A DNA stretch of 64,000 nt from contig JAJEKV010000002.1 in assembly GCA_021234155.1 (NCBI GenBank), positions 38,555,841 to 38,619,840 on the forward strand, read 5' to 3'. Shown one piece after another: positions 47,040 through 60,008 of the stretch. Both the position numbers and the translations under genes were made by a program. The DNA is from Isoetes taiwanensis (taxonomy: Eukaryota > Streptophyta > Lycopodiopsida > Isoetales > Isoetaceae). The notes beneath the pieces are model-generated. The model was not told the origin of the DNA. It did no database searches and saw nothing but the letters and a program-made list of their open reading frames with translations. Position 1 is the first letter of the stretch, and the number at the start of each line of letters is the position of its first letter.

Positions 47040-48120
47040 CCTCCATAAACCTGACATTAGCATAAACCAAAGTTTAAATAGTTCCTCTTTCTTTCTCTAC
47101 ACCTGCTTTTCTCATCTCCTGCATATTGTTGATACTGTCTTGCAACATATCTTTGACATCACAGATATAGGATTCTAGCTCCGCACAAAAATTCCATGGG
47201 AACTAATTCCTCAAAGTGTTCTCTTCCTATGAACAAAGCATTCAGCAAAGTATGAACAATGAGGTTCACCTCAGGAACTCGTTAAGAATTTCATCTTTTT
47301 AAAGCAAATCATGCATTGAAGAAGATCATGGTACCAATATCGGTGTGATTCTGTACTCGTTCTTCATAGATACAAAGTGCAAGGATGCATCCTCCCCAAA
47401 AGACCACGGCCAAGGGAGTAATAATGCTATCAAGGCATTTAAGCTGACATGTTTATGAAACTTCACTAGTCCTTCATAGTCATTTCAATTATAGCATCCT
47501 TAGTCGAGGCCTATTCTTTGTACCAACCAAAGTAGTTTGCGTTTTTAGAATTCTTTAAAACAATTTGTATGAGAGCGGATACAAATAGTAATCTCTGGGT
47601 TAGGCATGTTGTATATGCTTGAGGTACTTACTGCCACCAACGGCTCCATGACATAGCAATAGTACTTAACTGTCTTCTCTAGCTTCCTGGAACCCAACTG
47701 GGGAAGAATATGTAAACAACAATATACAACATCCCGTAACATCATTTTTCTTCCAGTTTACATTGGTAGCATTGCTCCCACATTTCCTTCATACTCCATG
47801 CCAATGCTTTCTACTGATCTGGCATTATTCCACCTGTCTGAAACTTCCTCCCCAAGTACAAGACAAAGTTCAACATAATCAGTCTCATTCCAGTTCCTTT
47901 TTACATCTGCTAAGTTTTTTACCTCTTTTTCTCCAGTGTACTTTTGGCAGCATAGATATTTGCTTAAGACTAGTTCCGATAATAACATCTAAAGGGAAAG
48001 AAGAACATAAAATCCGCTCATGGATAACCCTTCTCTCTTGCATGGCTCCAATACTGCCAAGTGCTTTCAACACGCTTAAATACGTAACCTTATCTGGCCC
48101 AACTACCTTATAGAAATCAA
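47040..48120 (-). pseudogene. PPR-protein relic
   Basis: Minus strand 48,110-47,980: SVLKALGSIGAMQERRVIHE then SSFPLDVIIGTSL, typical of two adjacent pentatricopeptide helices in plant organelle RNA-editing factors; the frame shifts near 47,990 and continues as EKEVKNLADVKRNW. Near 47,170-47,050, CDVKDMLQDSINNMQEMRKA followed by GVEKERGTI resembles the E-motif or following part. Between them no clear repeat is readable. Strongly decayed, without start or stop; any RNA-binding function is lost. Confidence 0.5.
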
Positions 48121-48565
48121 AATATATGCATTACAAAATTAAGATTGGAATTAGAGGCAGCGATGCTGAAACAGGTACTATGTGGATATTTTCTTTTTGT
48201 TATCGCCTTCCAGATTTTACATTATATGTGCAGAAATTGCTGCACTACCATATAGAAATCGAAACATATGATGATTGCAGAATGTGCTCTGTATGTGGCA
48301 CTATTAGATGATCTGATTCAAGGTTCAAATATATCACAGATTTTTAAAGGTAATTCCTAGGCATATCAGCACATGAACTGCCCATGGTAAAGTGTTTTGT
48401 TTCTTTAAACTTCAGGCCCTAATGTAGCAGGATCTTCTTCTCAGGCTTTATATTTTCCTTCTGCATTGTGTAATATGCAGATTATATGCTAACAATGTTT
48501 TTTGTGCAGAACTTTGAACAAAGTATTGCCTCTTTTTGTGATAGGATTATATGGAAATGTGCAAA
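48121..48565. other. Spacer, nothing recognised
   Basis: Short ORFs only, AT-rich. No RNA gene or repeat that I can identify. Confidence 0.4.
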
Positions 48566-48932
48566 ACTGTTGAAACCCACTTTGCCCAATGTGTGAGCGG
48601 TGCATTGAAACATTGGACCTTGTTTATATTTGTGTGCGGTGAGTAGTCTTAGGTCACGGCTACATTCTCTTTTTGGAGTATCTTTGGATAGTCAGCACTT
48701 TCTTTTGGGTATTTATCCAAATCAGTGGACTGCTTCTAAAAGGATTGCATTTCACATGGCAAAGTCTTGGCTAATATGGAGTGTATGGAAGCGAAGGCGA
48801 AGAAAGGTCTTTTATGATAAGCGTATTTCTTCTCGGTGGTGCTTCAAGAAATTAAGTAGAAGTTGTATAATTGTTTTCGAGATCTCAATTGGCACTGATC
48901 GTATTAAAATTCAATATGAAGTGATCATCTAA
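48566..48932 (+). pseudogene. LINE ORF2 C-terminal scrap
   Basis: Plus strand words IAFHMAKSWLIWSVWKRRRR and WCFKKLSRSC match the style of the region after the zinc finger in plant L1 ORF2 (compare HIALWNIWKSRNRILY in the minus-strand LINE at about 15,420-15,365). It is a short isolated end piece, not part of the two LINEs above. Confidence 0.5.
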
Positions 48933-48956
48933 ACACTACCACCCCAAAGCTGGGTC

Positions 48957-49640
48957 CACATGTTGTTTTTAGTGTCTTTTTGCTAAAAAACAACACAAAA
49001 ACTACGTGTTGTTTTTGTCGGATTTACTAGAAACAACGTGTAGTTTTAGCCAAATTTTTATCGTGTAGTTTTTTTTGCAAAAAGTCTACGCGTAGAATTT
49101 TGTTAAAATTATCTACACGCAGGAATTACATGTGTTTCGACATGTTGCTTTTTGAAAGTAGTTGTAGTTTTCAGGTGTTGCTTTCTTAAAAATAGACATA
49201 TAGTTTTTAGTAAAACTCAAAAAGTCCACACGTTGTTTTCTATTATTGTTTTACAAAAAAAATGCTAAAAAACCATGTATAGAATTTTGCCCGATTTTGC
49301 TAGAAACTACCACGTAGTTTTTTTTTTTTAACTATATTGTTTTCAAGTGTTGTTTTCCAAACAAACCCACCGCGTAGTTTTTACGGAATTTTTTTTTTTT
49401 AACTATGTCGTTTTCAAGTGTTGTTAATGGCTATAGTTTTTTAGTATCGAGTATGTGGTTCCCTTCAAAATACAATGTGGTTTTATAAAAATAATTATTT
49501 CCAGTGTTATTTTTCAATAAAAGACGCATTAAAGAGATGTGGTTTATAATTAAAAATAAGCATTGTTTTTTATCATTATTTCTAAAACTATGTATTGTTT
49601 TAAAGTGGCGTATCATTAAAACCATTTAACATGTATTAAA
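48957..49640 (+). repeat. T-rich degenerate repeat (TGTTGTTTT / CGTGTAGTTTTT)
   Basis: Many imperfect copies of CGTGTAGTTTTT, TGTTGTTTTC and ACTACGTGTTG alternate for nearly 700 bases without a fixed period. Several runs of T separate them. It ends some 45 bases before the left border of repeat copy 2, so it may have taken part in forming or mis-assembling the duplication. Confidence 0.7.
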
Positions 49641-50319
49641 TTTGTTTTACAGCCTTTAGCCTTTGATTGAGAGAACTTTTTTGTTATATTGTTTTACAGC
49701 CTTATATTGACCTTTTATTATGATATCCACTTTGGAAGTGAATGATGGAATAGTGTAAGCATAACCTTCAAACCATATTGGTGTACGTTTTTGAGAATCT
49801 GTTTATAATGCTCAACAGCTTCTTTGTCCACCTTTCATGCATTACTCTATATCAACATGCATTACTCTATATACTCTATATGTAATACAGAATATCAAGT
49901 GATGAAGTTCAGAAAAGACCACATACTGCTCCTTGTATACCATTTACTGGCTCCGTCCTGACGATACGACCGGCTGATACGACCACAGTCAATTCCCAGA
50001 CGGAAGACTGTGATTCCTGTCTCTGCTGCCAGCTCAATTTCTACATTGGCCGTTGAGATCCCATTCAAGAAAGGACCGGAATGATCTTTGAGTTAAACTA
50101 CTCAAGATTCCCTTTGTTGATCACAGTAAGAACCTTGCATGCGCTATGGAGAATGCACGGAACAGAATAAATGCCCCTTGCATGTGCTATGGAGAATGCA
50201 CAGAACAGAATAAATGCCCCGATTTAGACTGAGTAAACTTATAAAGCGCAGATATTTGAGATACTTCAGCTCCTTACGAAGCATAAGGAAAAAATTCCAA
50301 GCAGATAATCAGATGCAAG

Positions 50320-50859
50320 ATGAAGCCAGAGTTTTCTCTTAAGAACAATGATGAAGGCAAGATCCCTACTAAGCAATGCAAGCAGAATGAAATACACGAA
50401 GATGTGATTCAATGCTATAAATATGAAAACGAAGCAAGCAGAGGAGCAGCTACAGAGTTTGCGTATTCAGGAAAGGAAGGAGTTTCAGTTTGCTTTTCGG
50501 GATCCAGGGTTTGCAGATATCATCTTTGCAAGCAAAGATCCATAAAAGAAGCAAATGGCAAGAACACCCTGGCAACTCCAAGAACCATGGAAAAACCGAG
50601 AAAACCCTGGCAACTCAAGCTCCCTGATGAAAATGATTCGAAAATGATTTCTTTTTCCCTGATGAAAATCTTCCCAAATGATTGGGAAAGGAGTCTCTTT
50701 GTTACTGCCGACTGCACCACAGCAAACCCTGAATCTTCAAATTCTGCACCACAGCGAACCTCTGATCCTCTGATCCAGCTTCTTCAGATTTTGCACCTCC
50801 TATCCGGATTCTTCAAATGCGACTGCACCTCCGATCCGGCTTCTTCAGACTCTTCCTGA
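50320..50859 (+). CDS. Hypothetical ORF, copy 2 (179 codons)
   Basis: Uninterrupted version of the ORF at 620-1,157. Relative to copy 1 it differs around 50,575-50,600 (small indels), which restores the frame. There is no homology I can name and no splice-site context. Length and position are the only support. Its C-terminal part lies in the same CTTCTTCAGA-rich stretch. Confidence 0.22.
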   Translation: MKPEFSLKNNDEGKIPTKQCKQNEIHEDVIQCYKYENEASRGAATEFAYSGKEGVSVCFSGSRVCRYHLCKQRSIKEANGKNTLATPRTMEKPRKPWQLKLPDENDSKMISFSLMKIFPNDWERSLFVTADCTTANPESSNSAPQRTSDPLIQLLQILHLLSGFFKCDCTSDPASSDSS

Positions 50860-53800
50860 ACCATTGGCGCCAATCAAAGTATGCTGATGCTCCGTCTAAG
50901 AAAAGCAGAGGCGCCATAAATTCCCGCCCAAAAAAGAACGAAATGGCCAATGAGATAGAAGGACGTGGATCATAATCTAAACCCTTCATTGATCTTTGAT
51001 CCAACGGCCCTAGATGCATTAGATAAACATATTGGCTCCTTAACATTTTAGCTCTTTTTAGTCAAATTTTGATAGTGGCTACCTTCTGTTTAGTTGCACT
51101 GATTCTTATATTTGTTGCCAATCCCGCTTTGTATTTTGTTTTGAGACCGAAACAATTTACCTAGCAAATTGAAATATTATCTTGTATAAAATATAACCCA
51201 AGTCTAATGGGTCATCGTTGATGCCTCTTGGAAAAAAGGGGCATCATGGGATGGGGACACGAGATGACCTAATGGTGGCCAATATATACAGCGCTTGATA
51301 TTTACGGTATGATTTAGAGTAAAAAAGTTGTAGATCTTTGTCAATGGTGAAGTTTAAAAAAATTGGCATGATATAATTGTATCGCATCCAACGGCTTAAA
51401 TGAGCAGCTGAGAGTGATGAAAGTCTTGTGATCCTATTGGCTCTAAATTAATGGCCGAGATTAACAGCCCAGATTTGATCCTTGCATTGTGTTGCTTTGC
51501 ACCGCCTCGATCTCCCTTTTTAAAGCCCGATCTCCGCTTCCTTTCTTGGTGTTGCAAAGTGCATGATCCATAAAGGTAGTGGCATGATTTGTATAATTAA
51601 TGGCATTAGAAGTTCATTTTCTTCACATGGGTGATTTAAGTTCTTGATTTTTTATTAAAATAATGCTGATATCCAAGTTCCAGATATAATTATCAACCAG
51701 ATCATATATGTTTTGAAGCTAAGAAATAGAGTAAACAGAAGCATTAAAGAAAAAAGAGATAAAGAAGTGCAGTTACAAAAAACAGTGTGATTGCTCCATG
51801 CATGTACAACCTCGAAAAGGGCATGATGTAGCATGGTAAAGTGTGCCTAGCAAATGAAGTCGTTGCTGCAAAAGCATTGCTATAAACATGATCCTGCTTA
51901 AATTTGACTTCTAGACCGAGATAACAGCAAGAAGGTGGGACTCAATATCGAGCATCGCCATTTACACGTTCACAATAAATTATAAAGTCCTAGACTCCAC
52001 CTGATTGCAGCTATATTTCTTTCATTTGCCTTGCTACATATCACAGCATTCTAGCCCCTTTTGCGGAGATTAAGAGTTCAGCTTGACATAAGATAAGATA
52101 AGATAAGATGACATAGGAGAACTTATTAATGCTTAGCATGCAGATAAGACTTACTTGTGCCGAAGTTTGAAGATGGAACCAGTGTTGGACCTAGGAAACA
52201 AATAATTTGCATATTTGTATTGGCATTCAAATACTCAAGGCATGGCAAGTTCCCATAATCAGTACAAATCTATAAGAAACAATCAATACAACAATTTAGA
52301 AACAATCTCAAGAACTACAACCTTAAGAATCACAATCTCAAGAATTATACAACCTCATATTGATTCCTCCTCTAACATTGGTAGTTCTAGCTATATCCTC
52401 TAGTTCCGTTGCATGGGAATAAACAAAAAAATCAAGTGTTTCTCCAAAATTATTAGAGCTTGCAAAGTAAAAACACTTCCTATTAACATTGAGCCAACAT
52501 AGAAGAGTTAATATGTTATGACACATGGAGCCTAAGAGGATATATTACTGGAATATACCAAAGCTAGAGATATTTCAGCTCGAGAAAGTGGCTGTGGCTA
52601 TTGCCATATTGAAAACATAACATTTTATTGATCTAGAATTTTTAGTACAATCATATTTTATATTTGATTATATACTCAACAATTAGGGACTAAAGAGGAA
52701 AAAAAATGAAGCTTGGATTTATGATTCTATGCATGCAAGCCATCAATGCGACTACAAAAATAGAACACCAGTAGATACCAACCTAACAATCTTGAGATGT
52801 AGCACACTATGCCCAAACTGGCCAAGGACCGTGAAAGAACATACAAGAGATGAAATCGTGGAGAATATCTCTGTAAAATAAAACAGAGATTTTAGCCCAT
52901 GCAAGAACAATTTATCAAAGAATATAGAGAAGGAAATGGAGAACCATACAGAGAAGAAAGGCACGAATACCTATGGTTTTTATTAGGATGATGCCACTGC
53001 AAGGAAGAATTAGGATCTGCAATTGCTCTAGTATAATCAGATCTAATAAGCCAAGTCGGCCGATTTTTTTTTTTTTCCAGTTGCATGTATATGATATTGA
53101 AGTTGCTAGATTACATTATAAGAACAATCATCTACATATTTTGATGGATTAAAGATGCCAATCATTTAACTACTAAAAGCAGGACCTCCAATACATGACC
53201 TCTCTTTTTCCAACCATGTATCTTATTTTTTTTCTCAAGAACTTCGATAGGTTTTGCTCCAGGTGGCTTTAACTATAATTTGAAGAATCTGGGGTCCTTT
53301 TATCTGATCTTGTACATACTGTTTTATCTGATCTTGTAACATCCTGATCAAAGACAAAAATACAATAGAAGATATGAAAATAACAAAGCAAAGGAATTCC
53401 AAAACTATGACAGAAACCATAGTATAATGTGAAGGATGGATCCTTGAAAGCCCTAAATGCTCTATTGGCCTCCAGCCAAACTTAAAATACCGATCCTTGC
53501 ATGTTCCCTGCTTGTCAAGCTACTTGTCATGTTCTTAAGGACAACAACCTCAAAGAACATTGTGTCTAGAAGAGGGAAGGGAAGACTTCGATACAAAAAT
53601 AGGTGCGATGAGGTAGGAATAGAAACAAGCAAGCAATCCATGTACTCACAATATGTAGCATCCATGCTGTGAAGAATAAGCATGTTAGCAATCATGACAT
53701 CCATTATTCTTGCCAGTTGAAATCGACCAAAAGAGAAAAGGATCGGAAGTCCGAAATCCAAAATCTTACAAAAAAATTCCTCCAATTTTTGGAAGATTGG

Positions 53801-54681
53801 GAATTTATGCTGGCTCACAACCTCCTCAAAAAGGAAAATAAATAAATAAAAAAAAAATCCAAAAAAGTTTTTCACCAAAACGGAAAAACCAAATTTGAAA
53901 AATAGATATGGTGCATTTTTCTTTTGAAATCAAGAACACTTGAGTGGCCGACATAAAATATTGAGCAATTAGATTGAGTAATTGTGCCACATAACAATGG
54001 CTATGTTACTTAAAATGTCTTGCATGGAGTGGAGAGGAATTTGTATGTATTAACTTGCATTGTGCAAATTGAAATTCTAGTCGTTCCCTCTCATAATGAA
54101 CTGCATAAGGGGTGCCCTTATAGCCCAATCCCTCTTTCTCCATTCAAGAGGATATAAAATGCCATGACAATCTATAGAGAGTACGACAAATTATGGTGGG
54201 GTTGAATAGGAGTAAATGTAAACTGGTTAGAGGCCATTTGAGATCTCATTCCATCTCCGTAAGAGATATGCCACATCACATTGCCCATTCTTCCATGTCA
54301 TCATATTTAGCATCAACAACCACTCAACAACTCAACCACCCTCCTCAACAACCACAAAATAATTGCATCATGGTCCTTAACCACCCGCGAAATAATTGCG
54401 AGAATGGTCACGCAATTTAAATTAAACTTCCATTGATGCCATGCTGGCCCATTGTCGGCTAACGGTTTATATGTTGGTTTGGACACGGCAAAGGTAGAGA
54501 TCACGTACCCCTCCATCCTCCATAGAATCTGTCTTTTTGGCTCCAAAATTTGCTTTGAAAACTAACCAGTTTAGAATCTATTCAATTTAATGGCGCGATT
54601 CCTTTCCTTTCCCTCTACCCATTTCAAGTTTTGTTCTCCTAAGGATTTTTGCTCTTGGTTGTACTCTACGGCAGACATTCA

Positions 54682-57600
54682 ATGGCAGATTTTCGGGTGA
54701 CCTTACCATCCAAGGAGTATGCACCAAGCTGGTCGAGAAGACAAGGTGGACCGAAGCCCAAATTGGATGAGAACCTTCTGAGAATCATGGGTGCAAAGCA
54801 TGCAGATGTATGGGCAAAGGGAGATATATATCCGAGAGATCCTATGACAGGTCAGTTTCCAGATTTCAATTCAGTGTCAAGTCTTGTAAAATTTGTGTGT
54901 AAAGGAAAATCAGGTTTGTTAGGATATTGTGAGAACATGATGAATTACATACAACAATTGTGTTGTAGATTGCAAGATTCACAAAAGAATTATTTTGAGA
55001 GAGGGCGACAAATGAGTGTAGTTGTGAGAAGAGAAAAAGAAATTAGCATCTGAAAAAGAAAAGCTTGAGAAGGAAATCCTACATATGCAGCAAGATTCTA
55101 TCTTGAAAAATTTCGTCTTGAATCAAACCAATAGAGAACTAAAAATTTTAGCAAGCAAAGTACAGCATGGTGACCATAAGATGAAGACTTTGGAGAAAGA
55201 GATTGCAACATTTAAAGAAAACACCTATTGGTCCAAGAGAGGGAAAAAGGAAAACAAAGCCGATTGAATCATTGAATCAACTTGTGGTGCAGCAAGAAGA
55301 AGGATTTATGCAATCAAGAGAGTGCTTAACACCAAGAAAGAGAAGAAGGGAGTGAGGAGCAACATTGGAAAGCTTGTCGGAACTATTGCAGCGAAAGAAG
55401 AAATTTTGTCCATGTTGGATGATCCAACCAATATCCCCCTGAAAAAGTGTCATAGAAATGTTATTAAAAAAGTATCTTCTGACGAAGTGCAAGCTAATTG
55501 TGATACATCAGGCATTAGTAGACAAGGGTATAGAGCTTTGTTTAGGTCATTTCAAGAAGCTCTAAAATTTATGGGAATAAAAAAGGTAGTTGTCCCTCGT
55601 CCTTACACTGTGGAGTCCATTAGAAGGAGAAGAAATTAAGCTTGTTTGTGACATTTTATATGGAATGCACTCAATTGAGTCGAGGTGCTCAATAAGCGAG
55701 AAAGCAAAAGCCAAATCAAAGAGCAATTATTGTGACATCATTGGCTTAAACCAAAACAATAATGTTTGGTTTGACATGGAAGCTTTGCTAAAGTTCATGG
55801 TCGTCTTCTATCAGGTACAATACTCAACCATGTAAATGTAAGAAATTACATGCAAATTGATGCAGAGTGCCATTGGTACAGCACAAATATTCTGCAATTC
55901 AGAAATGGAGCTTTGCACCACATTGTTTACTCGCTGGACTATTAATTGAGTTGTTTTTTTTTTTTTTTTGAAAAAATGCATTTAAATTACAATTCTTTTG
56001 CATGGCAATCTACGCTCCGTTTAATTTCACATCTATTCTCTGTGGTGGACTTTGGCTATGCCTTGGTCGCCATCACTTTATGCTTAAATGGGTCGCTTGA
56101 GTTCTACTTGGTTTTGCATATGTTGGTTATAGAACATATACGCCTCGCAGAAAATACAATAGACATTGGACGTAAAACATGCATGGCAAATTGAAAGCTT
56201 GTATATGTGTCTAGTAGCTTAAAAATGGTACTCTGCAAACTTTTTGTGTTATCTATGCTATTTCAATAATTTCATATTCATTATTCATCATCTTTGCAAT
56301 CAGGTTTACGAGGCTGATGTGCAGGGCGAACTGGAAGTATGTCTGAAACTCGACGAGATGGAATTGACAAGTAAACGTAAGTTTGAGAGAGTGTCACTAG
56401 TCCTTATGAATTATGCTCTTCGCTCTGATTATTTTGAGAGCGGGCAAGTCAAGAAGAACAAAAGGGATCCTAATTGGTTTTCTGTACAATCAGAAGACCA
56501 TACATGGTGGCTCGGAATGTTTCAGGTAAAAAAAGAGAATTATACAGTATTAAAATGGGTGTTTGATCAGACTGAATTGCCAAGGTTAATTGGACTTTAT
56601 GAATCGGGAGAGCTGCTCAGGGTAGATGGCCATGGTTCTTTTAAAGTTAAGTTTCATCTGACATCGGATCTAAAAACTAAGAAGGCGATGTATAACATAA
56701 GCTCTACAGGAGATCAGACTTCAAAGAATTGCATTTATTGCATGTATGTCTTGAAGGATACAAGAAGAGAAAAGAGTTGCAGCAACCAAAACCTGCCACC
56801 AGATAGAGATCAAAAGGATCAATCATTTGATGCAATATTGCAAATTCCTCTTCATAGAGTGCATGTCTGCACACTACATGCAATGGTTAGAATAGTAGAA
56901 AAGATGATTCACCATAGCTGCTGCTTTGTTTGGAACATCAAAGGTGAAAAGGAAAGGAAAGAAGGCATATCAAGAGTGGAGAAGGTACTGTCAGATGCTG
57001 GATCGGCGGTTGCGTAAAACTTGAGAAGGATTTGAAGAAATCGAAAAAAAGCTCGGTGCCTACCAAAGTGTCATTGGGTGGTGACAAGGCTAGGCACTTT
57101 CTCAAAAACATAGATCCAAAAAGAAACGGAATGTTTGAATTTGGTAAGAAACTTGTTCAAGCAGAGAAAGATAGAACAGATAGAGCATCGTCTACTATAA
57201 AAAAGTTAGATGCTTGGAATGCATATTCCGAGCTTAATGTTCTATTACAGGCCCATTCTTTGAAATCACAAATGCCATTGCATTCCAGGATGCGGTTACA
57301 AAATTTACAATTGCTTATATAGCAGCTTGGGGAGAATCAGAGTTCACTCACTACATCCACATTTTGCACACGCATAGACATATGGCAGCCTCGCAATTTG
57401 GAATACGCAAGGTATGGAAAAATCGCATAAGCAGAGGCCAAGATGGCCTTTCCGCGGAACAAGCCAGGAGGGTGGGAAGCACACCAATGTCCCGACCATT
57501 GTATCAAATGAGCTATTGGTTTTCTGAGAAAATTAATAGCTAGACATGAAAAAAAGAAATGTCGGATTTTGAGCAAATCCAAGTTTAGACAATGCTTTTA

Positions 57601-58400
57601 GCGAGAACTATCAAAGAAAAGGGAAGCGTGGATGAGATCTCTGACTAATGCAACACAACAAGAATGGAGAAAAGTAGGCGACATATTGGAAGTAGTTGGA
57701 AGTAGAAAACAATCTTGTTGGTGATAACAGATCTTGTTATCATGCAGCTTTCTTATTGCAGGAGTTATTTGCATCATCATACTTTTTACAGGCCACAGAT
57801 GCATTTTACTGGGCTGGAGATGGTCCTTATACTTTATCTAAACATGTTCAGGTATGCCAAAGCTTAACCCATATTTTTCTTAACCTAAATTACAAGGCTC
57901 CTTGTACGTATGTTTTAGACAAATCCTATGTTTGACATTTTAGGTAATAGCAAATTCTATTGTGAGTATATGGTTTGTTGCATAGGTAAAGGATATGCAG
58001 TGCGGGTGCAAGGTAAGTTCAGACAGGGATTTGTGCAGTGACAACTTAGGGCTGCTAAAGAAGAGATTGTGGCTTTTCGTTAAGCTGGATTTTTAGCGAT
58101 TTCTGTAATCTAATATGTACAATGTTTGTAATCTGTAACTGAAAAGTGCTTCTAGTACATATTGGAAGAAATTTTAACTTTTAGAGTTGCTTAACCAGGA
58201 GGAAGAATCTCAAAGGAAGACGATTCAGGTAACAAATTATTTAACTTCCCAATTTAATGGTAGCTTGTTTTCTAGCATAGTATAGTAAGATGTATTTTCT
58301 TATTTATGTTAAGTTTCTGGAAACGGTTGCTCCGATGATGCAAGAAATGCTATCTAAGTACACTAGGAAGCTGAGAAGGACGCAGACAGGACCTTGGTAA
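54682..58400 (+). pseudogene. Unknown multi-exon gene, copy 2
   Basis: Same exon layout as 4,982-8,707: exon 1 54,682-55,814, exon 2 56,304-57,143, exon 3 57,251-57,851, exon 4 57,986-58,012, exon 5 58,199-58,228, exon 6 58,314-58,400. Here exon 1 is broken at several CAG sites (around 54,995-55,030, 55,160-55,260 and 55,640-55,700) where copy 1 reads through. Copy 1 is broken where copy 2 is good (CTGACG near 55,482). The two copies thus complement each other, except for the shared 10-bp duplication in exon 3 and a shared frame slip near 56,990. It may be a real gene obscured by errors or a decayed transposable-element gene. Confidence 0.55.
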
Positions 58401-58773
58401 AATGTCTGCTGGAAGTATGCTTGTCATCCTCCACATTCTAAAAGAGAAAAGACCCTTATTAAAGGGTTACGAGCTCAGCACAAAGGAGACACACTACAAT
58501 CATGTTAAGGGGCATTCCCATGGCATTTAAAGTTTGTAGCATTGTACATATTATAAGTCCTATCTGCTTAATGTTATGTTGTCCTAAGCAGCAGATCAGA
58601 TCCTAAACGCTACTTTATTTCCACTTGTGTACTACAAAAGCATGAAATTTGCTTTTGGCAGATTTGGTCTTTTTCATATGGGACAGACATCTTACCAATT
58701 CAATCCAATTTATTGGAATTTACTAGAAAATATGATTGTACCTAGATCTGAGCAGCAGGATTTTTAGACTTGA

Positions 58774-59226
58774 GACTGTTGGGTACAGACTGGTCTACTA
58801 AGACTATTGAGTACGGACTGGACTGATAAAGCTAGGCCCTATGCAGGTAAAAAGATTGTAGCAGGTCTCTATACCATTAAGAAGGTAGGAATATATCTGA
58901 ATGTATTTATTAGTAGTTCGTTTGGAATGCACATAGCTGCTGCAACCCAGCACATTAACTTACTACTTTGCTTGCAACCCATTTGCAGGAGGATTTCAAG
59001 GCCATTGCAAAATTTGGAAAGATGCACACACAAGATGCTACGCCCTTGGGCAGGAGTTCAGTGGCTATGAAACTCAGGTAATGGAACTTGTTTATTTTTT
59101 TATTTATGTTGCTCTACAATGTGAATGCCTAGAGCCATTATATTTTGGTTTATCTCCATGCAGTGGGAGTACTTTGTTATGGATAAAGGAGTACTACCTC
59201 AAATTTATCAGGTCACTTCTAAATGA
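58774..59226 (+). CDS. Short spliced gene of unknown function, copy 2
   Basis: Three exon pieces join in one frame: 58,774-58,846 (ends ATGCAG/GTAAAA), 58,989-59,077 (TTTGCAG acceptor, CTCAG/GTAATG donor) and 59,164-59,226 (CCATGCAG acceptor, TGA stop). The join reads ...DKARPYAG-GFQGHCKIWKDA... and ...SGYETQ-WEYFVMDKGVLPQ. The text is rich in aromatic and charged residues, as in a folded domain, but I do not recognise the family. No ATG is visible in the first piece, so upstream exons are missing or unseen. It could also be a 3' part of the preceding gene, since only about 370 bases separate them. Confidence 0.4.
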
Positions 59227-60008
59227 CAATAGTGTTCTTAGCCTCACGTGTTCTTCCATGCATTCTGGCACACCATCATGCCACACAGAGAGGAGGATCT
59301 TTACAAAGTTGAAGTTCTTAGCTGTTAAGACAAGATCCCAATTTGCATGTCATTTTCAACCAAAAGGTCAGTTCATTGTGGAACTTTGAATTGTTACTCA
59401 TAATTGTTGCTACATATTTTATTGACACTTTATCTTGTCACATGTTATTCAAGACACTACAATTTTGCTTTTAAGGTACACTGATAAGCGAGATCCAGAA
59501 GTATGGTAGAAAGTTAGCAGGTCACTAGCCAGCATCATGTGTCATGAAGCTGCAATGAAGACCAAAGCAAGGTCTTGGAACTTAGAGAAGTGGAGGGAAT
59601 TTTCATGATATTGTTCTTAAGTAAAGACAAACAATTACCATGGCAGACATGGTGGCATTTTCCTGTTCTGACCTAAAACATAAGGATCATAATCATATAT
59701 AGTGACAGACAGCACAAGGAGGAACAATTGTTTCATTCACAAAGTGATGTTTCACTTTCAAGAATTGTTTCATTCACAAAGATATGTTTCACTTTCGTGT
59801 ATAGGACATTCAATATTCTCTAATATATGCATTTTCAAGTAGCCTTTCATGGTGAGAAAATAGGCGGATCAGTTGACAATAATGTGAACTCTGTTACAAT
59901 TTAGTCTCTGTTGCAATAATTGATCTGTTAAAATAATTTGAATTGAATCTGTTTTTTCGTTAGCTTGTCCCCGTTTGTGGATGGATTGATTGACATCACT
60001 TTGTCCGA

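Noticed and set aside
48957-49640. Repeated short motif that could be read as a CRISPR-like or satellite array
   Set aside because: Units vary in sequence and spacing, there are no constant repeats with unique spacers, and the context is a plant nuclear region.
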